DNA of 21,840 nucleotides from Oscillospiraceae bacterium (GTDB lineage Bacteria; Bacillota_A; Clostridia; Oscillospirales; Oscillospiraceae). Each line of letters starts with the position of its first letter. The stretch's first letter is position 1. The DNA lies in assembly GCA_017505505.1 (NCBI GenBank), contig JAFVPA010000008.1, forward strand, positions 1 to 21,840, written 5' to 3'. The notes beneath the pieces are model-generated. The model saw nothing but the letters and a program-made list of their open reading frames with translations, did no database searches and had not been told where the DNA came from. Both the position numbers and the translations under genes were made by a program. Shown piece after piece: positions 13,889 through 21,840 of this stretch.

Positions 13889-14236
13889 ATGAAATTTTCA
13901 ACCAGCTTAAAGCTCAATCACATTTTCCGCCGGCTGTACCACACCAAGGGTGTGGCGGACGGATATCTGGTGCTCTATGCCCGGAAAAACCGTCTGGATG
14001 TCAACCGGGTGGGGCTTACCGTCAGTAAGAAACTGGGAAAGGCCCATGTGCGCAACCGCACCCGCCGCCGTCTGCGGGAGGTCTACCGCCTGAATGAAAG
14101 CATGTTCCAGCCCGGCTGGGATATCGTGGTGGTGGCCCGGACCAAGGCCGTGGAGGCACCCTTTGACAAGCTGACGAAAAGCTACCTTGGCCTTGCAAAA
14201 AAGGCAGGCCTGCTTTTGGAAACGGAAACCCAATGA
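13889..14236 (+). CDS. rnpA: Ribonuclease P protein component
   Basis: 115 residues, normal for the family, from ATG 13889 after AGGGGAG at 13876-13882. RnpA binds the RNase P RNA and the pre-tRNA leader for 5' maturation. The RNR signature is clear ([18 protein letters not shown]), preceded by the GLTVSKK strand and followed by [10 protein letters not shown]. The protein is basic, as required for RNA binding. It overlaps yidD by four bases (ATGA), so the two are translationally coupled, in the canonical rpmH-rnpA-yidD-yidC-jag order. The first 300 bases after rpmH hold a terminator and a repeat. Confidence 0.95.
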   Translation: MKFSTSLKLNHIFRRLYHTKGVADGYLVLYARKNRLDVNRVGLTVSKKLGKAHVRNRTRRRLREVYRLNESMFQPGWDIVVVARTKAVEAPFDKLTKSYLGLAKKAGLLLETETQ

Positions 14237-14445
14237 AAAAATTTCTATTATCTCTCATCCGCTTTTATCAGCGCAATATTTCTCCCGCATTTCCGGCCAG
14301 GTGCCGGTTCCGGCCAACCTGCAGTGCTTATGCAGTCGAAGCAATCGAAAAATACGGGGTATTCAAGGGCGGCTGGCTCGCCCTGCGGCGGTTTCTCCGC
14401 TGCCATCCCTTCTATAAGGGAGATATTTTCGACCCCGTACCATGA
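14233..14445 (+). CDS. yidD: Membrane protein insertion efficiency factor YidD
   Basis: 70 residues starting at ATG 14233, overlapping the rnpA stop. YidD is a small amphipathic protein at the inner face of the cytoplasmic membrane that improves YidC-dependent insertion. Family features are the N-terminal [10 protein letters not shown], the cysteine-containing motif [19 protein letters not shown], and [12 protein letters not shown] followed by a short GDIFDPVP end. Length agrees with the usual 70-85. It lies 28 bases upstream of yidC. Confidence 0.95.
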   Translation: MKKFLLSLIRFYQRNISPAFPARCRFRPTCSAYAVEAIEKYGVFKGGWLALRRFLRCHPFYKGDIFDPVP

Positions 14446-14473
14446 CTTCCATAAAATTTGAGGAGGAAAGTCA

Positions 14474-15712
14474 ATGTTTCTCGCATTCCAGTTATCCGAC
14501 ATCATCACCGTGCCCTTCGGCTGGCTGCTGGCCCAGCTGTATAACCTGACCAGCAACTACGGTGTTGCCATGATCCTCTTCGCTCTGGTGGTTCAGGCCG
14601 TCATGGTCCCCATCAATGCGAAATCCAAGAAGAACATGATGAAGATGTCCCGTGTTCAGCCTCTGATCCAGGACATCCAGAAGCGTTATGCCAACGATAC
14701 CCAGAAGCAGAATGAGCTGCTGCAGAAGCTGTATCAGGACGAGGGCATTTCCATGGGCGGTGGCTGCCTGTGGAGCCTGATCCCCATGTTCATTCTGATC
14801 CCCCTGTTCACCGTCATCCGGGAGCCCATGACCTACATCCTGATGGAGTCTGAGGAGACCATTGCCCAGATCATCTCCATCATCAAGGAGCTGGCCCCCA
14901 CCATGTTCTCCAGCAACAACTACTATGACCAGGTTATCGCCGCCCAGGCCATCCCCCAGTTCGCCGCAGAACTGAAGGCTGCCATCCCCGGCATCAGCGA
15001 GACCACTCTGGCCGGTATCAACTTCAACTTCCTGGGCATCAACCTGGGTGCCATCCCCCAGTTCAACTTCCTGTCCCCCACCTGGGCCTGGGACTGGGCC
15101 CACATCGGTGCCTTCCTGATCCCCATGCTGTCCGCCGGTTCTCAGGTCCTGAGCATGTGGATCAACCAGAAGACCAACGATTCCGTTGTTACCAACGAGA
15201 AGGGCATCCAGGATAAGGAGACTGCCCAGAACTCTCAGGCCGCTCAGTCCACCAAGATGATGATGTGGATGATGCCCCTGATGTCCCTGTGGATCGGCTT
15301 CACCGTTTCCGCAGGCCTGTCCCTGTACTGGTTCATCGGCGGCGTGGTCCGTATGGCCATCGACCCCATCATGACCAACCACTACCGCAAGATCTACGAC
15401 GCTGAGGACGCCATCCGCCTGCAGAAGCACCTGGAAGAGGAGCGCCTGGAGGCTGAGAAGGAGCGCATCCGCGCCGAGCGCCGTGCCGCCAACCCCGACG
15501 GCATCACCACCAACACCAGCAAGAAGAAGCTGAACAGACAGCAGCGCGACCAGGAAGCCGCCGCCAAGGCTGCTGCCGCCAAGGAGTACGCTGCCAAGAA
15601 GGGCATCGTTCTGGAGGATGAGGACGAGGAGTCTTCCTGCATGTCCGGTATCCCCAGCCGTCCCTACTGCAAGGGCCGCAATTACGATCCCAACCGTTAC
15701 AATTCCAACTAA
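14474..15712 (+). CDS. yidC: Membrane protein insertase YidC/Oxa1
   Basis: 412 residues from ATG 14474 with AGGAGG at 14461-14466. YidC inserts membrane proteins alone or with SecYEG. Hydrophobic helices are seen around residues 29-47, 99-117, 209-229 and 262-292, with the amphipathic cytosolic hairpin between the first two (SRVQPLIQDIQKRYANDTQK...LYQDEG), as in Gram-positive-type Oxa1 proteins. There is no lipobox, unlike many Bacillus SpoIIIJ proteins. The segment between helices two and three (about 120-205) is longer than in short Gram-positive homologues and includes an unusual FNFLGINLGAIPQFNFL stretch. The C-terminal tail (about 305-412) is highly charged, with an Ala/Lys-rich part likely to contact the ribosome, then an acidic EDEDEESS patch. 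It ends 14 bases before jag. Confidence 0.95.
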   Translation: MFLAFQLSDIITVPFGWLLAQLYNLTSNYGVAMILFALVVQAVMVPINAKSKKNMMKMSRVQPLIQDIQKRYANDTQKQNELLQKLYQDEGISMGGGCLWSLIPMFILIPLFTVIREPMTYILMESEETIAQIISIIKELAPTMFSSNNYYDQVIAAQAIPQFAAELKAAIPGISETTLAGINFNFLGINLGAIPQFNFLSPTWAWDWAHIGAFLIPMLSAGSQVLSMWINQKTNDSVVTNEKGIQDKETAQNSQAAQSTKMMMWMMPLMSLWIGFTVSAGLSLYWFIGGVVRMAIDPIMTNHYRKIYDAEDAIRLQKHLEEERLEAEKERIRAERRAANPDGITTNTSKKKLNRQQRDQEAAAKAAAAKEYAAKKGIVLEDEDEESSCMSGIPSRPYCKGRNYDPNRYNSN

Positions 15713-15726
15713 CGGAGGAAACTGCA

Positions 15727-16662
15727 ATGGAAAAGACCATCGTTACTACCGGCAAGACCATTGATCTTGCCATTGAATCCGCCCTGACCCAGCTGGGTCT
15801 GGACCGTGACAGCGTGTCCGTCATGGTGCTGCAGCAGGCCAAGGCCGGCTTCCTGGGCTTCGGTGCCCAGCCTGCCAAGGTCCAGGTGACCTATGAGGTT
15901 CCCGATCCCATCGTGGAGAAGGTTCCTGAGAAACCCAAGAGCGCCCTGGGCAGCGCCTCCCGCTCCAAGCCTAAGGCTCCCGCCCAGCCTGTGAAGAAGG
16001 TTGAGCCCCCCAAGGCTCCCGAAGCACCCAAGGCCGAGCCTGTGAAGGTGGAAGCTCCCGCTCCCAAGCCCGAGAAGCCCAAGGCTCCCAAGGCTGAGAA
16101 GAAGATGGAAGCACCCAAGGCACCTAAGGCTCCCAAGCAGTCCAAGGCCGAGAAGAAGCCCGAGCCCAAGAAGGTTGAGGCTCCCAAGGAATACACCCCC
16201 GCAGAGCCCGGCTCCACCGAGGAGAAGATCGAAACCTTCATCAAGGGACTGCTGGAGCACATGGATTCCAAGGCCGTGCCCCACTGCTGGAAGGCTGACG
16301 GCAATACTTACAAGGTGGACCTGGTTGGCGACGATCTGGGCTACCTGATCGGCCGCCGTGGCGATACCCTGGATGCCATCCAGCATCTGGCCAACTATAC
16401 TGTCAACCGTGACGTGGAGGGCCACATCCGCATCAATGTGGATGCCGAGTGCTACCGGGAGAAGCGGGAGGACAGCCTCCGCCGCTACGCCCGCAAGAAG
16501 GCCCAGCAGGTCCTGAAGGCCCGCCGCCGCACCACCCTGGAGCCCATGAACGCCTACGAGCGCCACGTGATCCACGCCGCCCTGCAGGACATGGACAACA
16601 TCACCACCCATTCCACCGGCGTAGAACCCAACCGCCGCGTGGTCATTGAGTATGTGAGATAA
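15727..16662 (+). CDS. jag: RNA-binding protein Jag/KhpB with long Pro-Lys-Ala linker
   Basis: 311 residues from ATG 15727 with GGAGG at 15714-15718. Domains in order: Jag_N (1-57, with AKAGFLGFGAQPAKVQV), a Pro/Lys/Ala/Glu-rich linker (about 58-160), a KH domain with the loop IGRRGDTL (208-215), and R3H with Arg279-x3-His283 (ERHVIH) near the end. KhpB with KhpA forms an RNA-binding complex that affects cell size and division in streptococci. The linker, made of repeated APKAPK/EPKK-type units, makes this protein longer than common 200-250 residue homologues. It is the last gene of the yidC cluster, followed directly by a UUCG terminator. Confidence 0.95.
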   Translation: MEKTIVTTGKTIDLAIESALTQLGLDRDSVSVMVLQQAKAGFLGFGAQPAKVQVTYEVPDPIVEKVPEKPKSALGSASRSKPKAPAQPVKKVEPPKAPEAPKAEPVKVEAPAPKPEKPKAPKAEKKMEAPKAPKAPKQSKAEKKPEPKKVEAPKEYTPAEPGSTEEKIETFIKGLLEHMDSKAVPHCWKADGNTYKVDLVGDDLGYLIGRRGDTLDAIQHLANYTVNRDVEGHIRINVDAECYREKREDSLRRYARKKAQQVLKARRRTTLEPMNAYERHVIHAALQDMDNITTHSTGVEPNRRVVIEYVR

Positions 16663-16667
16663 TGCCC

Positions 16668-16696
16668 AAAGCCCCGGACTTCGGTCCGGGGCTTTT
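16668..16696 (+). terminator. Rho-independent terminator after jag
   Basis: AAAGCCCCGGAC (16668-16679), a TTCG tetraloop closed by C-G, and GTCCGGGGCTTT (16684-16695) with a final T. The T-run is short (four), but the stem is very strong. Confidence 0.88.
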
Positions 16697-16749
16697 AATA
16701 TGATATTCGAAAGGAAGCGCTACCAGCTATCCCACCGCTTACAGAAATG

Positions 16750-17130
16750 CATACCTTTATACAAGCCACGGTAGCGTGGTAATGTTACTTTCTTGTCACT
16801 GAACAAGAAAGTAACCAAAGAAGTCAGCTTAAGGGGCGCTTCGAAAAGGCGCCCCCTTAAGGATCCCCCGCCGCATCTCCATCCGACCCCTGAAAATGTC
16901 CCGATTTTCAGGGGTCTACCGGGAGAAAACCTGCAAGATTTTGAACGGTAGGTGTTCAAAAATCGGGACATTTTTGAACACCGGTCGGCGAGGCGGCGCA
17001 GGGGTTTCTTAAGGGGACATGCCTTTTCGGAATGTCCCCTTAAGTCGCCTTCTTTTGGTCCTTTTCTTGGCGACCAAGAAAAGGACATTACCGCACCTTC
17101 ATGCCTTGCAAAAACTATACCTTTTGCAAG
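16750..17130. repeat. Large pseudo-symmetric foldback element made of six hairpins
   Basis: Six consecutive hairpins fill this non-coding stretch. H1 is 16784-16815, H2 16828-16861, H3 16885-16916, H4 16951-16982, H5 17008-17044 and H6 17058-17086. Five have perfect 13-base arms; H2 has 12 with one extra C. H1 and H6 are inverted relatives, as are H2/H5 (both start CTTAAGGGG) and H3/H4. The outer ends GGTAATG (16778) and CATTACC (17086) are inverted, with weaker similarity further out, and a terminal hairpin CTTGCAAAA/TTTTGCAAG is at 17105-17130. It sits in the convergent gap between the jag and purL terminators. No protein is credible. It resembles a MITE or a structured non-coding RNA locus. 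Confidence 0.8.
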
Positions 17131-17161
17131 AAAGCAATGCGGAACTATTTGTTATAGGAGT

Positions 17162-17194
17162 AAAAAACTCCCGGATGGTTGACCCATCCGGGAG
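17162..17194 (-). terminator. Rho-independent terminator after purL
   Basis: On the minus strand, CTCCCGGATGG and CCATCCGGGAG (17168-17178 and 17184-17194 on the plus strand) form an 11-base stem with a five-base loop, followed by six T (plus-strand A run 17162-17167). It lies 12 bases after the purL stop. Confidence 0.9.
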
Positions 17195-17205
17195 CTTTCG
17201 TATCA

Positions 17206-20200
17206 TTATTTGAAGTACTTCACAGCAGCCTTGAACATCTGGATGTCATAGTTGCCGGGAACGTTGCGGTACAGATCCTTACCAATACGCTCGCTGTGGC
17301 CCATCTTGCCGAAGACGCGGCCGTCGGGGGAGGTGATGCCCTCAATGGCGAACAGGGAACCGTTGGGGTTGAAGGCAGCATCCATGGTGGGGTTGCCCTC
17401 CAGGTCAACGTACTGGGTAGCGATCTGACCGTTGGCAGCCAGCTGCAGTGCCAGTTCTTCGGAAGCGAAGAAGCGGCCCTCGCCGTGGGAGATGGGGACA
17501 TTGACGATGTCGCCTACGTTCATCAGGCTCAGCCAGGGAGACTTGTTGGATGCGATCCGGGTGCGGACGATCCGGCTCTGGTGGCGGGCAATGGTGTTGA
17601 AGGTCAGAGTGGGGCAGGTGTCGTCGGTGTCACGGATCTCGCCGTAGGGCACCAGACCCAGCTTGATCAAGGCCTGGAAGCCGTTGCAGATACCGCACAT
17701 CAGACCGTCCCGGTCGTTCAGCAGCTTCATGACCTGCTCCTTGATGGCAGGATTGCGGAAGAAAGCGGTGATGAACTTTGCGGAGCCGTCGGGCTCGTCG
17801 CCGCCGGAGAAGCCGCCGGGGATGAAGATCATCTGGGAGTCTGCGATCTTGTTAGCCACAGTCTCAACGCTGCGGGAAACGTCCTCAGCGGTCAGATTCC
17901 GGATGACCACGATGTCGGCCTCGCCGCCGGCAGCCATGACAGCCCGGGCGGAGTCGTATTCGCAGTTGGTGCCAGGGAAGACAGGGATCAGAACCTTGGG
18001 CTTTGCCACCTTCACAGCGGGAGCCACACGGGTGGCTGCCTCAGTGGAGAAGGCGGGAATGGCCTTGTTGGTCTCCTTAGTCTTGGTGGGATAGACCTTT
18101 TCCAGAACGGCGGTGTTCAGAGCATACAGCTCTTCGATGGAAACGGTCTCGCTGCCGTAGGTGATGGCACCGTCATCGGTGGTCCAGCCGATCAGTTCGG
18201 CACCCTCGATCTCCTCGGTCAGCTCGGCGATGATCTCACCGTAGGCAGCGCCGTAGCTCAGAGCGGCCTCGGGATTGGCCTTGAAGCCGACGGAGTTGCC
18301 GAAGGCCATCTTCATAACGCCTTCTGCAATGCCGCCGCCGTCCACAGCCCAGGCGGCGCAGACCTTACCGGCCTGGCACAGGGCATGGAATGCTTCCCAA
18401 TGCGCCTTCAGACCGTCGTAGTCATTCAGTGCGCAACCGCCGAAGCGGTAGACGGGATGACCGGTTGCCTTGAACTCGTTGGAGATCACATCACCGGCCT
18501 GGATGGGCGCGATGGCGAAGGAAATCAGCGTGGGAGGAACGTCCTTGTCCAGGAAGGTGCCGGACATGGAGTCCTTGCCACCGATGGCAGCAGCGTTCAG
18601 ACCCAGCTGTGCTTCCAGAGCGCCCAGCAGAGCCTGGAAGGGCTTGCCCCAGCGGGCGGGTTCGTTTCTCAGCTTCTCGAAGAACTCCTGCAGGGTCAGG
18701 TAGACCTTCTTGTAATCGGCACCGGCAGCCACGATCTTGGCCACGGAGGAGACGATGCTGGCCTGTGCGCCCATGTAGGGGTCGGCAGACAGCAGGTCGG
18801 GATCACAGCCCCAGCCGAAGAGGCTGGCCTGGTCGGTGACCTCACCGGGCAGGACAGGCAGCTTGGCAGCCATGGCCTGGGTGGGGGTGGACTGGTTCTT
18901 GCCGCCGAAGGGCATCAGCACGGAGCCTGCGCCGATGGTGGCATCGAAGCGCTCCACCAGACCACGCTGGGAAGCAAACTTCAGGTTGGAGGCGATGCTC
19001 CGCAGGTCGCCCTCGGTGACGGCAGCCAGGCTGCGGTCGACATCGGCAACGGACACGGCGGTGTGCTTCACAGCGCCGTTGGTATTCAGAAAATCACGGC
19101 TCAGATTGGCAATCTCATTGCCCTTCCAGGTCATGACCATCCGGGCCTCCTCGGTGACCACGGCCACACGGTAGGCTTCCAGGTTCTCCTGCTCGGCATA
19201 GGCGATGAAGGTGTCAGCATCCTTGGCTTCCACGACCACGGCCATACGCTCCTGAGATTCGGAGATGGCCAGTTCGGTGCCGTCCAGGCCGTCGTACTTC
19301 TTGCGGACAGCGTCCAGATCGATCCGCAGGCCGTCAGCCAGCTCGCCGATGGCGACGGAAACGCCGCCTGCGCCGAAGTCATTGCAGCGCTTGATCAGAC
19401 GGGTGACCTTGGGGTCACGGAACAGACGCTGGATCTTCCGCTCCTCGGGGGCGTTACCCTTCTGGACCTCGGAAGCCATGGTAGTGAGGCTCTTCATGTT
19501 GTGGCTCTTGGAGGAGCCGGTGGCACCGCCGATGCCGTCACGGCCGGTACGGCCGCCCAGCAGGATGATCACGTCACCGGCATCGGGACGTTCCCGGCGG
19601 ACATTGTAGGCAGGCGCGGCAGCAACCACGGCGCCGCATTCCAGACGCTTGGCGATGAAGCCCTCGTGGTACAGCTCGGCAACATGGCCGGTAGCCAGGC
19701 CGATCTGGTTGCCGTAGGAAGAGTAACCGGCAGCGGCAGTCTGGCACAGCTTTCTCTGGGGCAGCTTGCCGGCCAGCGTCTCGCTGAGGGACTTCCGGGG
19801 GTCACCGGCACCGGTGACACGCATAGCCTGATGGACGTAAGCACGGCCGGACAGGGGGTCACGGATACAGCCGCCGATACAGGTGGCAGCGCCGCCGAAG
19901 GGCTCGATCTCAGTGGGGTGGTTGTGGGTCTCGTTCTTGAACATCAGTAGCCAGTCCTGGTCCTCACCGTTGACATTGGCGGTGACATGGATGGAGCAGG
20001 CGTTGATCTCTTCGGATTCGTCCAGCTCGGGCAGCAGGCCACGCTTTTTCAGGACCTTGGTGGCGATGGTGGCAATGTCCATCAGGGTCTGGGGGCGGGC
20101 AGCGGCCTTCTCTTCGCCGTAGACCTCGATCCGGGAAGCCAGGTAACGCTCATAAGCGGTCTGGATCTCGGGATCGTCGATCCGGATGTCATCCAGGTGG

Positions 20201-20886
20201 GTGGAAAAAGTGGTGTGGCGGCAGTGGTCAGACCAGTAGGTGTCGACCACGCGGATCTCGGTGATGGTGGGATCCCGGTGCTCTTCGTCGCGGAAGTAGT
20301 TCTGCAGGAACTTCAGATCGTCCAGATCCATGGCCAGGCCCAGATTGTCCAGCAGCTCGGCCAGGGCTTTGTCATCCATACCGATGAAGCCGTCCACGGT
20401 GGCCACGGTCTCGGGCAGGGCGTACTGGGCAGCCAGAGTTTCGGGCAGCTCCAGAGAAGCCTCCCGGCTTTCCACAGCGTTGATGACGTGCTTCTTGATG
20501 GCGGCGATGGCTTCAGCAGTCAGTTCGCCGGACAGAACGTAGACCTTAGCGGTACGGACGGTGGGACGGTCGCCCTGGGAGATGATCTGGATGCACTGGG
20601 CGGCAGAGTCAGCCCGCTGGTCGTACTGGCCGGGCAGGGGCTCCACAGCGAACACGGTGTCGCCGGTGGGAACTTCATAGCTGACGTTGTCCACCTGGGG
20701 CTCGGAGAAGACGGTGTTTACGCAGGCGTTAAACAGGTCTTCGGCAATATTTTCTGCATCATAGCGGTTCAGAACCCGGACGGCAGTCAGGGCATCGATC
20801 TGCAGGAATTCCTTGATCTCCCGCAGCAGGCTGTCAGCCTCATGGGTCTGACCGGCCTTCTTTTCAACATATACACGATAAACCAT
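17206..20886 (-). CDS. purL: Phosphoribosylformylglycinamidine synthase, single-chain
   Basis: 1226 residues, start codon at 20886-20884 with GAGGAGG upstream. It converts FGAR, glutamine and ATP to FGAM, the fourth step of de novo purine synthesis, in the cytosol. The N-terminal PurS-like region (1-80, MVYRVYVEKKAG) is followed by the synthase halves with SDHCRHTTF (about 220), FKNETHNHPTEIEPFGGAATCIGG and GGRTGRDGIGGATGSS, later GGKDSMSGTF. The C-terminal glutaminase has the nucleophile Cys1067 (CGICNGFQ), HGEGRFF, and His1197/Glu1199 (GHSER). Fused large PurL is typical of clostridial and gammaproteobacterial types; this one fits the clostridial clade in motif spelling. It lies downstream of purD on the same strand, with a palindromic repeat between, and ends at a strong terminator. 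Confidence 0.97.
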   Translation of the reverse strand: MVYRVYVEKKAGQTHEADSLLREIKEFLQIDALTAVRVLNRYDAENIAEDLFNACVNTVFSEPQVDNVSYEVPTGDTVFAVEPLPGQYDQRADSAAQCIQIISQGDRPTVRTAKVYVLSGELTAEAIAAIKKHVINAVESREASLELPETLAAQYALPETVATVDGFIGMDDKALAELLDNLGLAMDLDDLKFLQNYFRDEEHRDPTITEIRVVDTYWSDHCRHTTFSTHLDDIRIDDPEIQTAYERYLASRIEVYGEEKAAARPQTLMDIATIATKVLKKRGLLPELDESEEINACSIHVTANVNGEDQDWLLMFKNETHNHPTEIEPFGGAATCIGGCIRDPLSGRAYVHQAMRVTGAGDPRKSLSETLAGKLPQRKLCQTAAAGYSSYGNQIGLATGHVAELYHEGFIAKRLECGAVVAAAPAYNVRRERPDAGDVIILLGGRTGRDGIGGATGSSKSHNMKSLTTMASEVQKGNAPEERKIQRLFRDPKVTRLIKRCNDFGAGGVSVAIGELADGLRIDLDAVRKKYDGLDGTELAISESQERMAVVVEAKDADTFIAYAEQENLEAYRVAVVTEEARMVMTWKGNEIANLSRDFLNTNGAVKHTAVSVADVDRSLAAVTEGDLRSIASNLKFASQRGLVERFDATIGAGSVLMPFGGKNQSTPTQAMAAKLPVLPGEVTDQASLFGWGCDPDLLSADPYMGAQASIVSSVAKIVAAGADYKKVYLTLQEFFEKLRNEPARWGKPFQALLGALEAQLGLNAAAIGGKDSMSGTFLDKDVPPTLISFAIAPIQAGDVISNEFKATGHPVYRFGGCALNDYDGLKAHWEAFHALCQAGKVCAAWAVDGGGIAEGVMKMAFGNSVGFKANPEAALSYGAAYGEIIAELTEEIEGAELIGWTTDDGAITYGSETVSIEELYALNTAVLEKVYPTKTKETNKAIPAFSTEAATRVAPAVKVAKPKVLIPVFPGTNCEYDSARAVMAAGGEADIVVIRNLTAEDVSRSVETVANKIADSQMIFIPGGFSGGDEPDGSAKFITAFFRNPAIKEQVMKLLNDRDGLMCGICNGFQALIKLGLVPYGEIRDTDDTCPTLTFNTIARHQSRIVRTRIASNKSPWLSLMNVGDIVNVPISHGEGRFFASEELALQLAANGQIATQYVDLEGNPTMDAAFNPNGSLFAIEGITSPDGRVFGKMGHSERIGKDLYRNVPGNYDIQMFKAAVKYFK

Positions 20887-20925
20887 GGGGTCAGTTTCCT
20901 CCTCAGTTTCGGGATTTCTTTTTTG

Positions 20926-20998
20926 TTGGGCGGCTTGCCTTCAAGCCGCCGCATAGACAGGCGATGTTCGCGGCGGGCTGAGGGCAGCCCGCCCTACG
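20926..20998 (-). repeat. GTAGGG-ended palindromic repeat between purD and purL
   Basis: Read on the plus strand it starts TTGGGCGGCTTGCCTTCAAG and ends GGGCAGCCCGCCCTACG. The left half differs from the 1341-1419 element at one base over GGGCGGCTTGCCYTCAAGCC, and the right half GGCGGGCTGAGGGCAGCCCG is identical, so these two are close sister copies. Confidence 0.75.
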
Positions 20999-21010
20999 AT
21001 TACATTTTCC

Positions 21011-21840
<830 letters not shown>

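Noticed and set aside
16952..17213. Small plus-strand frames inside the foldback element
   Set aside because: They only read through hairpin arms; no ribosome binding site, and the arms dictate the composition.
17179..19950. 923-codon plus-strand open frame opposite purL
   Set aside because: Same codon-bias shadow; its sequence is a repetitive Gly/Val/His/Gln pattern, whereas the minus strand encodes full-length PurL with catalytic motifs.

Overview
The window (about 21.8 kb, moderately GC-rich) reads as chromosome of a strictly anaerobic Clostridia member, most likely a gut Oscillospirales/Oscillospiraceae-type acetogen. The grounds are Wood-Ljungdahl genes (acsE, acsB, corrinoid activator), a single-chain clostridial-type PurL, the rpmH-rnpA-yidD-yidC-jag cluster, strong AGGAGG ribosome binding sites, and many short palindromic intergenic repeats. 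Taxonomy is inferred from gene content only. There is no phage, transposase, CRISPR array, rRNA or tRNA that I can support.

Layout. (1) 1-1894: the 3' part of acsE, then a 390-base intergenic stretch with a candidate structured RNA, a strong terminator, a miniature foldback repeat and a promoter, then two small membrane-anchored proteins of unknown function. (2) 1982-7963: acsB (acetyl-CoA synthase), a second copy of the candidate RNA motif, the ferredoxin/ASKHA corrinoid activator (acsV-like), two paralogous 126-residue VOC proteins and a DUF3786-like protein, all on the + strand and separated by repeats. Together acsE, acsB and acsV move a methyl group from methyl-tetrahydrofolate via a corrinoid protein to acetyl-CoA and reactivate the corrinoid. 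The CODH and corrinoid subunits are not in the window and may lie upstream. (3) 8108-10160: a MarR regulator with a textbook promoter flanked by two identical palindromic operators, followed by a MATE efflux pump and a terminator. (4) 10194-13304: typA/bipA behind a promoter overlapped by a long inverted repeat, then a CapA-like lipoprotein. (5) 13329-16696: rpmH, rnpA, yidD, yidC, jag (ribosomal protein L34, RNase P protein, membrane insertion, RNA-binding protein), without dnaA next to rpmH. (6) 16697-17205: a convergent junction holding a 380-base foldback element made of consecutive hairpins. (7) 17162-21840, minus strand: purL and the 3' part of purD (de novo purine synthesis).

The most unusual material is non-coding. 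It comprises the pseudo-symmetric six-hairpin foldback at 16.75-17.13 kb, whose two central loops are exactly complementary, an apparent collapsed deletion derivative of it at 0.70-0.79 kb, and a 32-base motif repeated immediately downstream of acsE and of acsB. At least seven loci also carry GTAGGG-ended palindromic repeats, and one 106-base element of another family sits between the two VOC paralogues.
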